Assembly (NCBI GenBank): GCA_963555705.1
Contig: OY743168.1
Span: forward strand, 20,714,139-20,778,138
Reading direction: 5' to 3'
DNA: 64,000 nt
DNA from: Ligustrum vulgare
Lineage: Eukaryota; Streptophyta; Magnoliopsida; Lamiales; Oleaceae
In this document: piece after piece, positions 36,994 through 47,900 of the stretch
Layout of the letters: each line of letters begins with the position of its first letter
Position numbering within the stretch: position 1 is the first letter of the stretch
The notes under the pieces: model-generated
The model's input: only the letters and a program-made list of their open reading frames with translations
The model's database searches: none
Told to the model about the DNA's origin: nothing
Position numbers and translations under genes: made by a program

Positions 36994-37420
36994 GGAGGAG
37001 AAACTCCTCTCGTGATGGGATGAAATTAAGGCATTCGAAACCCCATTTAGAGCTCAAGAAGCATGTCCCAGAGTATATCTTCTACAATGAACCGCCCTTC
37101 GCCACTGGCCCGCACTATGGACATATATTGGTTGGCACGATTAAGGATATTGTAAGACTGGCGACCATGTGACCTATAGATTCAGATGAGACTGCCATAG
37201 GCTGCCTGTCGAGCATGAGATGGATCAGAAGCTCAAAATTAATATTTGGGAGGATGTGATTAAAATGGGGATTGGGGCTACAATGGGTGTTGATCAATTG
37301 TGATAAGGTATGTTGGGGAGTGGGAAAAGACTGGTTAGGATGGGGTGATGGATTGATTTTAAGAACTATTACAAGAATATGGGCTTGAATTTCACCGAGT
37401 CTGGGTGGTGGGTGTTTGCT
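36994..37420 (+). pseudogene. Isoleucyl-tRNA synthetase pseudogene fragment
   Basis: IleRS charges tRNA-Ile. Reading across frameshifts, the fragment carries EEKLLS-type N-terminal sequence, then [20 protein letters not shown] with the class I signature (PHYGHIL, one residue missing before it), GTIKDIV, DCHxLPVE, DQKL and, further on, GEWEKT and WIDFKN-like words. It starts directly after a TTTCTGTTGCAG acceptor (ends 36993), so part of an intron is included and the copy arose from genomic DNA. Several stops and frame changes make it dead. Only about 140 of some 1,100 residues are represented. Confidence 0.82.
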
Positions 37421-38585
37421 TAGTGTTGCTCTCCGATATGAAGAGGGTTTCACAGCGACAGGCGCCACTGCGGCGCTTCGCCGAAGAGAGCGACCCTTCG
37501 TTGGAGAGAAGGCACTGCTTGGTGGCAAGTGGCAACTTTGGCAGCCGGAGGCTCGGAGAGGAAAGGGGATGGATGAAAACAACGTAAAATGATTTTGGTT
37601 ATAATAATATTATTAATTAATAGTTAATATTTTAAATAGGAATTAGGACCTGATTAGTGTATATAAAACTTACAAACCTGTTTTATGAACTGTTGAATTA
37701 AAAAACCTGTTCACATATAATTACCACTATTTTCAATTTTACAGTTTACATTTCAAATTTTTATACACACTAACCTTATTTTCCCCCTAGTTCAAGCCCA
37801 CCCCGAGGCCCAAACACCATACCAAGCCCAACAAAGTTAAATAAGCGGAGAGTTCTTGCCAACTCACAGAAGTCAGAAGCATTTAAAGAACCAAGACTTA
37901 CCCTTACTAGTTCACAGAGTCGCAGACCATTTCACTCTTCAGCGGAGCGATCTCCACTCCTCGTCGCGCCGTCTGTGTTCGATGGAAATTAACATCATTC
38001 ACGACATGTTTCAGCCGGTATTTAACTATTTTTCAATCATTTAGATTTTGAAGCATTCAAATTTCGAAACATCGCCATCTGTGAATCTATGTTCGGTTTG
38101 GTCTGACTTTTTTTGTTTTGTTTTTTTTCTAGTTTTTTGCAAAACATTGAGGAATGATGAATCTGGAACAGAGTAGAAGTTTTCCACACAACTAGAGTTT
38201 TGGGTAAGCCGTGTTTTGTTCCTAATTTCGAGTAAACATGTGTAGTTGAATTTAGATATTCGAGTAAGAAAGCTGTGGCAATAGTTTGATTACTGAATAT
38301 AAATACTTTGTCTTTTCAAATACAACATGGATAGTATTAGAGAAAAATTTATCCTTGTCTTGTTCAGTTCCGTTAGTGCATTGCACCATTGTTTTATTTT
38401 ATCTTAAGAACAGTGACCCTGGTTTGCTCTCTTTAATTGGACACATGAACTTGTATTTGTCCTTGTGTTCTTATCATTTAAGTTTGGTGTATTGTATTGA
38501 CAAGTTTGAGCTTTGAATATAGGGCTCGTAATAATTTATTAAATTTTCACGGGCATGCTTTTTTTCTTTTTTACTAAGGATTCTT
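37421..38585. other. Region upstream of HCS1, no gene supported
   Basis: A GC-rich patch at 37430-37575 encodes an Arg-rich frame with no recognised domain. The stretch 37780-38030 resembles 5'-UTR/promoter DNA (a short ATG frame ending in a GT donor at about 38016) but leads to nothing I can splice. Confidence 0.3.
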
Positions 38586-38756
38586 AGCCTCTGTTTGTAA
38601 AAAATTTTTTGCTTAAAAACATTTTTTTTGTGTTTTCTAAGTAAAATATATGTTTAAAAATTGAAGAGAGAAAATATGTAAGATTAAAAAGTGATTTAAA
38701 AAATTATGTAAAAAAAAATATGTTTAAAAATATATTTGCCAAACACATTCTTAAGT
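38586..38756. mobile_element. Short MITE upstream of HCS1
   Basis: Ends GCCTCTGTTTGTAAAAA and (inverted) GAATGTGTTTGGCAAAT lie between TTA trinucleotides, compatible with a Tourist/Harbinger-type 3-bp duplication. The core carries the family's GAGAGAAAATATGT sequence. Confidence 0.6.
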
Positions 38757-38918
38757 ATTGAGTCTATTGACTGTCGACAGATCATAACTACAGAAACCCG
38801 AGGAGCTGGACGCTGAAAATTACCCAAATTACAAATTGTTTTCTCCGTCACACTCCGACGACCCGCCTCCGCAGCCATTTTATGATCTATTTACAGAGTT
38901 GAAGTTGAAAAAATCTAT

Positions 38919-41900
38919 ATGCTATTCCTCGTTATCTCCCCTCGTTTCCTCTCTCTAAAACTCTTTCTCTCTCTTTCGAAACTCATTTCCATTTCCATTC
39001 CAAAACCCATATCACTCTCTGTCTCTGCATCAAGTAAGGATTTCTCAATTCCTATCTTTCTTTACATTTCTCAATCTCGGTTCTAATTATAGGATTGAAT
39101 TTTAGTTATTTTCATTTTATAATCTCACAGCTACATCAACGTTTAGGTTAATTTATGTTCATTTAGCATGAATTGATAATTATTTATTATTATGTGTTTA
39201 TCATCACTGACCGTTCTACACATTGAAAAAGGAATGTGTTGTCTGTCTCCCCAAAATCGACATCACCATCAAATTCTTCAAAATTCATGAAAATTCTCCA
39301 AAATAAAAAAATTCTCCAATTTTTCAGGGTATCGATTAATGCTTTTAATTTTTGTGTTTGTTAAAGCATCACTCTAATTCCCGTTACTTTAACCTTGATA
39401 TTATTGTTTGTATTAATTATTTTCCAATCTTGTGATTTGTGCAGAAATGGAGTTGGAATCACCTACTACGTTGATATTATGCGGAAAATCAAGTGCAGAA
39501 AATGAACTAGCCAGGTTGTTGAAGATCAATAACACTTTAAAACTTCCAGTTAATGCTTCGATAAATGTTGTTTTGCATTCAAAGAATGAAAAACAAGAGA
39601 GCTTTCAAAAGGATGCGTTTCAGATAGATTCATATATGAATTCTCTTTCAACTTCTCGTGTCGGAAAATTCCTCATTTACTCTCCCAGATTATCTTCCAC
39701 ACACGATGTTGTTTCCCAGTAAGCAATATTTCATTTTTGTTCTTAAGTATCTTGTTGAGAACTCATGGAATTCATTTTATTGTACAATGTTAGTTTTTGG
39801 TGTTGATTATTTTAACCACAGCAAGGTATAGCACTTAAATTCACAAGGTATCATGAACTCATGCTGTATTTTGTGCTTCAGCAACTGACTTGTTCTTGCT
39901 GTATGGTTTTCCAGTTTAGGATCTAATGTTTTCACTTCAATTCTAAATACCCAAGCATTAAATTTGTTGTATAAAGGCATAAAGTTCATAATATTTGGGA
40001 ATGTTAAGAAGCGTACCTTTTCTTTTCTTTTTTTCTTTTTTTTTTTTTTTGGTGTAAAAGTACTGCAAACCCGTATCATACCATGTGCTTGATTCATGGA
40101 TCCTGGTCTGCTATCACTGCGTTGTTTTGACTACATTTTCTTAATGTTCTTTTGTAGTAATTTTTGCGAACTGCCTTTAGGCACAGTATGTGTTACTGAT
40201 GTGCAGCTCAAAGGCAGAGGTATTAATGTGTGATATAATGTAGCGAGAAGCTTCAATTTTTTCTTTCTCTAATTTCTTTTCTTTCTTTTTTGTTGGGGAC
40301 GGTGGGTGGGGTTTGAAGGTCGGTCAAAGAATGTGTGGGAGTCACCAAAGGGATGCCTTATGTTTTCATTTACAATACAAATGGAAGATGGTCGAGTGGT
40401 GCCACTTGTGCAGTATGTTGTGTGTCTGGCAATGACCGAGGCAATTAATGATGTTTGTCTTCAAAATGTAAGTGCCTGTTGTCAAATGTATCCAAATATT
40501 TGTAGAGTAAGTGTCTTGAGATGCACACTGAAATTCAAATTTTGGGCAATCAAATTATCATAGATTCTTTGCCTGCTGTAAAATGTCTGCACTTTTTGCA
40601 TTTATGTTTAACCAAGTGTAATGGTGTGGTATGCTGGAGTCGGTGAATGAAATTCATTATTATAAGTACCATGCTTTTGGATTTAGAATAATATGTGTAA
40701 AGCATACACTTCAGTGAGTGGGTTAAGCACTGCATGGAAGGTTAAGCATTACTTAATATACTAGGTTTTTGTCAAGCAGTTATTGACATATGGCTTGTTT
40801 TGAGTATTGCTTCACAGATTGCCTTTTGTCAAGCATTATTTGATACAATATCAAGCACAACTTAAGTTATCATCTGTAGAGTACTAGTTTATAATATGTC
40901 AAGCACAACTTAACACCATGTTAAGTAATGCTTGATAGAAGGATAAATATAAAATTAATAAATCAACAAATGCATATCAATATTCTTTTACCATATCTTG
41001 TGCCCAAATTAACAAAGCATTGCTCAACTTCCAGCATAGACTTTGGTTAAAGCCGTAGTACATCCATATGCTCAAATTTGTATGGCGAAATGAACATAAG
41101 AATGAACAGATCACTTTTTGTGACAACCCGAATTCTTGACCATTCGAGTGACACTAAATAAAGATTCAAATCATATTATCGAGACTTAAATAGCAATTAT
41201 AATAAGAATTTATTTCATAACTGAATTAATAGAGTGCGACTTCCAAAGTCATAATTTAATTGCGGAAATAAAATAGTGAATATTGTTTCTGCATAAAATA
41301 ATATCAAAACATAGAAAATTTAAAGTGTTCAATCCAATAATCTCATCAATCTTGGCCACTTTTGCCACTTTCATGTTGACCGTCTCGAATCATCGATTTT
41401 CTGAAAGGAAGAAATATCGTGGAATGAGATTTATAAAACCTCAGTAAGCATGTCAAAAACAATTTTCATGAATAACATAAGGATCATAATAAACATAGGG
41501 AGACACAAGAACTTTACCGAACATAAGTGGTAAAAATTCTTATGTGTAGCGCTACTAAACTCCGGTCCCTTAGCATAGTCATAAACATATCATATCATAT
41601 GGGACCCATAATATTTTCTTGAAATTGATTTCATAATATGATTCAAAACATAGAAAACATACTTACCGAAAAGAATGTAGAAAAGATGAAGTGAAGATAC
41701 GTAAATCCACCTAGAATTCTCTTCCAATAGTTTTATGTGTGTGTGTATATAAATTGACAATGGTGTGCATATTCATGTGGGAGAGGTGTCTTATATAGGA
41801 CATGATAGTGGTCATGCATTAATAGGGATTAGCCATGATGGGGTAGACCATTTAATTCTAGCATTGAAAGGGGGGTCAAATTGCCTTGAAATTAGTGTAG

Positions 41901-44900
41901 GAATTGAAGATTCCTACTCTTGCATGAATAACCTATGTACATACTTCCATATATGCCTACCCTATGATGGTCAATAAGGAATTATTGTCTTAAAGGGAAA
42001 AAGCATAAATCAAGGAATTGGACCAAGCATGTATTTACAAAAAAAACGTGTGCCATATTTTCAAATATATAGAAAATTGCAGCAAGGTCCCTAAGTTGAA
42101 ATTATACTTAATTTAGTCCCAAAATTTCAATTCTAAGAAAATAGTACCCAACATTGGGAGTGGGTGTAACACTTTTGATCTAGGATTTACCTTCCTTTAG
42201 AATGCTTGTTGCATACCCCAACAAAACTTGAAACAGTGGTCCCGGTGCCCCCAAAGTTCTCCCTTTTCTTATTTTAATATTTGAAAATTTGTGCAATTAG
42301 TCCCTCAAAAATTTAGCTCTTCTAGAAATTTGTCCTATACTTTAAGATCTACTACTTTGATTTGATAATTTTGTATCAAAATGTATAAAGGTAGGCACGA
42401 GATGTTGTACGAGTATCCACAGGACCTAAACTATCAACAAGCTCTCAAAGTTTGTTGTTCACCCACAGCAATACTAAGAGGAATCATGTCCATTCCCGTC
42501 ATCAAACCATCTGTAGTACTCAAAGCTACGTGCTCATAACAATAGCTCTCAAAGTATGTTGTTCACCCACAGTAACACTAAGAGGAATCATGTCCATTCC
42601 TGTCATCAGACCATCTGTAGTACTCAAAGCTATGTGCTCATAACAATAACTGTCACTCAATTATATCCTAATAACTGTTGGCTTGACCAAAAATATCTCG
42701 ACTTTTAACTATCTGAACATTATAAATATTAGGCACCTTGCTTGACGGGGCTATATCTAGTATCAGACTAATGATTTGGAATATGCCATAATTCCCCCCA
42801 GCATGGAAACTCATAACCATAAGTAATGTGATTAACTCATAATAATAAACAAATTATGTCGATTTTTTATTTAAAAAATTTATCGAATTCAAATAAAGGT
42901 TCGATAGCATGGCTATGAGTTGATTCAATAATAAATGAAGTTAGCACTTGGCTTTGTTGTTACTATTCAATCAAATCCAAAATTCAATTGTTTATGTATT
43001 CATTCACTTGAAATTTTCAAGTTCAACCAAGATATTTTGAAAATTTCAAGTGGATGAATAAGAATTTTTAGAAACTTATTCATTTGTCTATAATGATAGA
43101 AAGTATTCTATGTAATTTTCTGACTTCCGACAGTGGTAGGACCCCCCAAATAGCTTTTTTTTTTGGCTCTGCCACTGCCCTTAGAGAATTTTCTGAAAGT
43201 ATCAAAATTCAATGATATTTGACCTTTGTTCACTATTGAAAGTGGTGGAATGTTTGAATAGTATGTTGCAGAAATGGTCTTCAATCGTATCTAAAGAGAG
43301 AAATAAAATATTCATTTATATAATTTTTTTTAGAGGGGGATTGAGTATTAGTGGAGTTGAATTTCGAATTTCCAAAGGTAAAAGTTAAAACAAAAAAAAA
43401 ACCTAATCTTATAGTTTTCAACGACTTTTCATTCTAGAGAATATATAGCTATGTGCACATTGTTTAAAGAAAAAAATGGGTATTAAGGTAATTTGCTTCA
43501 GACAGAGGCGAGACATAAGCCTAAATGCTTATGGAGCTCATAAATAATTCCCAAAAAAAAAAAAAAAAAACTTATAATAAACTGTAAACTAACTAAAGAT
43601 TTATAATAAAGCATTTTAACATATTAAAATCCTTTTAGCAACTCAAAATGAATCAACTAAACAACAAATGATCATACAACAAGTCCAACCTCATCTGCCC
43701 TAAGTCGGATGGTTTGAGTGTCCCGCAGTGGGTCTAGCTGCAAGCTTTTACAAAGGGTATTCAAAGAGTAAGCCACGTGCTTTTTTTAAAACAGTGTATA
43801 TGGATGGTTTAATCATGTATGGTATAATAATTTATTTACTTTTTTTAATTAAACGTTGATCTCAAAACTTCCATTTTAATTTTTTTGATCTTGGTACCAT
43901 AATCTATTTCAGGGTATACCACCTCTCAATGTTAGAATAAAGTGGCCAAATGATCTTTATTTAGATGGTCTTAAAGTGGGAGGCATTTTGTGCACATCAA
44001 CGTATAGATCAAACAAGTTCAATGTCAGTGCTGGTAAACAGTTCCATTCTTTGACAATACATGCATCTAAATAATAAAATTTGCATACTCCTTAATTGAA
44101 CTGAAGAAATTTTCATAATCAGGTTTTGCTGTTGTTATGTTCTTAATATATTCTGACTGGGCAGACTGATTTTTTTTTTCTTTTTTTTTTTCTGTTTTTT
44201 CATCTTGGTGTGGCTCCCACATTAAGTTATACAAGATTAAATCATTCAAAATCTCCTCTTTTGTAGGAATTGGCTTGAATGTCAGTAATGAGAAACCAAC
44301 AACATGCTTGAATGCAGTTATAGAAAGATTGACATCTGTTGCTTATCAACTACAACGAGAAGATATCGTGGCAGCTTTCTTCAATAAATTTGAGAACTAT
44401 TACGATATTTTTATATGTCAAGGTGATTATTATTCTTAGTAATTCCAACATTATGTTTACCTGTCATGTATATCTGAAATATGTAAGGAAGCTAATTAAG
44501 TAATTACCCTAACTCTTTCACCAATTTGGACGTCACTGTTTTAATTATTATTATTTTTTTAATTTTTTTTTCAGTATTTAGGTTTGTCGTTATGGTTTAT
44601 TATATTTAAAATCTTTTCAAGTGAGACATATATCTGATTTTAAGAATTATATACTCTAAACTGTTGTCATATTAATAAATAAAATATAAACTGTAATCAA
44701 TTTCGGGATTGAAAGATTACATACGTTTCTATTCAATTTTGATAAGAATTTAAGAATTTGCAATTATTATGATTGTCAAAGCACTTGGGTTTGTTAGAAC
44801 GAATATTTAATGTGGAATAAGATTAAATTTTATTTCTCTATATGCGCACTAACATTGGTTTTGTTAGAACGATTATTTAATGTGGAATAAGATTAAATTT

Positions 44901-47900
44901 TATTTCTCTATATATGTGGCACTAAAATTGGTTTTGTTTTGATGTATCATTCTGCATCATAATCTTGATCCTAATGGAAAAGTGTTTGAACCTCACTCTC
45001 TGGTTCTCCTGAGATCCTTCCCTGCAGTAACTTTGTATTAGAAGTAAACTGGAATGAACCTCTTGGATCTCCACTATTAAAGGTGTCCGGGAATGAATCA
45101 CACATTTACCGGTTACCACCGAACTTCACCAGAAATAATGATTAATTCGGGGAGGGAGAGGGAGAGGGGGGGGGGGGGGGGGGGAGAGGGAGGGAGAGAG
45201 AGAGAGAGAGAGCTTTTTGAAAGGATCCATACATCCACCAGTGTTAGTTGACTCAACTCATTCCTTTAAACAAGAGCTCGTGAGAGAGAGAGAGAGAGAG
45301 AGCGCTTTTTGAAAGGATCCATACATCCACCAGTGTCAGTTGACTCAACTCATTCCTTTAAACAAGAGCTCGTGAGAGATGAGTTGCGAAACATGATTTT
45401 TTGGAGTTAGTGGAGAAGCTGGTGTATATTATGTTGATTGCTAGACTCTTCTTCTATATGATGACAGCTTACATAAAATAAAAAGAACAAATTTCTTTTT
45501 GTGGCTATCATGCAGGCTTTCAAGCACTTCAGGAATTGTACTACAAGACATGGCTGCACAGGTGAAATTACCAATCAGTAATTCTCTCCTATGTGTTGTG
45601 CTTCTTAATTTTAGTTATCGAAGCGATGTGCCTTACTGGTTTTCCGTGGTGGAGACTCTCAGACTACAGGCGATAAATACATGCCTGAAAAAAAATTGGA
45701 AGCACATTCTTTAAATAGTTATCATGCACTAAACCACTATCCTGACCTAGAAATGATCCATCAAATTTCTTTCACATCCTAATTTTATAACTAGGGAATG
45801 ATTTTATTTGGTTCTTTCTTGACAAATTTATAATAAGTAATTATTATTCTTGCTGCTAATTTTCAACTGGTATGCAGTGGACAGAGAGTTATTGTACAGG
45901 AAAAGAATGAAAATCAGGATCAAATTTCAGAGAGCGTAGTCACCATCCAGGTGAATTAACGGATTACATGACCTTAAAATGCTCTCTTTTACATCTCTTA
46001 TTTCGCTACTACTTTTATGTGGACTTTTGTCGGCTACAAAATATTGACTCATGTTTTCCATTTCTTTACTTAAAGCAAGAATACAGTATATTTAGTTAAT
46101 GGAGTTGGGTCCACAGATACTGATAAGAACAATCAGATTTTATTAATGCTTTAGAGACTGAATAGTTAAGTGGTAAATGTGAAATGTGAAATATGAGATC
46201 ATGAGAGAGCCTTGTTGACAAAATTAATGAGCTCAGAGATGTTGCTGGAAGTTTGTTCATAATTCCTATTATTTATAAGTTTGATAAATCTCAAGAACGT
46301 GTCATAATATAAGCATATGGATGATTGCTCATGTTTGTCTTATATCCTTTTTTAGTTTCTTGTGCAGGTTTGCATTTGAAGTTCTTGTTACTCGTAGATT
46401 CTATAAAATGTGTTTTTATTGGCATGGGCGGATCCAGCATTAGGCGAGCTCGTTCGGCTGCTCGTGCTGGATTCGGTTGAATTTTCAGATTTATTAATTA
46501 ATTTTTTTATATAAATATGTGTAAAAGGTCTGCATTTAATTTTGGGGATAAATACATATGTAAGAAGTTTAAAAAATAGAATTTAAAATTTAAGAAATTT
46601 GTGGTTTTAATACAAAAATCAGGTTTTTAATTAAAAAAGATGTAATTAAATATGTTGAGGTATCAATTATAAAATAATCCACTGCTGCATGTTTTTCAAT
46701 CACAATTTACAAAGTTCTTAGGTCACAACATATTTCTATCATAAATCTCAAATTTTATAGGTCACAAATCTCAAATTTTATAGGTTACGGATTATAAAAT
46801 AACAGTCACGACTTATTTTTCAGTCATAATTTATAAATTTCTTAGGTCACGACTTGATTCTTGATCATAAATCACAATATTATAGGTCACAACTCATTCC
46901 TGTCACAAATTTCAAAATAATTAGTCACAACTTAAAAAATCGTGAGTCATAATTATAAATTTAGTCACAATCTTAATTTTTTTTAGCTAAAATATTATAT
47001 ATTGGTCACAATCACTCAAATATTTGGTCACAAATCTTGATTTTACAATTTTTTAGGTCGCACATTATTTACTGGTCACAAATCCCACCCCACCTCACAG
47101 TTTGGTGATTTACACGGAGTGCAAGATTTTTTCAGTGTTATACGACTGTGGCCCGGTTTTTTTTTTTCTAGGTAAAATATGTGGCTAAAAATTGGATAAA
47201 GAAAATGTGTGTGGTTAAAAAGTGGTTTGAGAAATTGTGTAAAAAAAAAAAATTGGTTTATAAATAAATTTTTTCACTGCTTCCGAACACTCAGTTAAAT
47301 TCATTGAGAATGAGTCAATTTTGCAACGCTTTCAAAGTATGAAATCCCGGAAAATGCAGTTGTCCAAGCTTACATCTATGGAGTAGGGTTATATCATGTA
47401 TTTTTCCTACTATTATTATTTGTATTTGACAATATTTTCATATTAAATGAAAGTACGTTTTATAGCATTTATATGTTAGTAGAATTTTTAATATTTTTTA
47501 ATTAAATAATATTTCGCCATTGAGGGCCAACGGTCAAAGAGTCAAAGACTGTTCTAGCTCAACCACAATCTTGGATTCGCCCTTGCTTATTGAATTTGTA
47601 GGCGCAATGTATAAAATAAGACCATGTAAGTCGAACCAATAGCTGTTGTAGTTAATGTCACTATTATCTGTTTTAATTTTTATATGGATTTTATTGAGGT
47701 GCAAAAGCCATTCACGAAGCTCTACACTTACCCTTGAGCATGAGATGTGGATTCTTCATTTTGAATGTAAAATCCTCGGCTTCAACCTCTTGGACGCATA
47801 CTCGATTCTGATCTTCAAACTTTAGTCTATGTAACCTCATTACCGTCTACTGATGGGGGTTGTGAACACACCCAATATTGGCCTGAAACTGTCATTGTTG

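Noticed and set aside
37405..37587. Arg-rich frame in a GC-rich patch after the IleRS fragment
   Set aside because: Frames are open on both strands because of base composition, and nothing matches IleRS beyond about 37420.
38696..38878. Minus-strand frame beginning MAAEAGRRSVTEK, possibly exon 1 of a divergent gene
   Set aside because: It runs into the MITE at 38586-38756 and no continuing minus-strand exons were found upstream.
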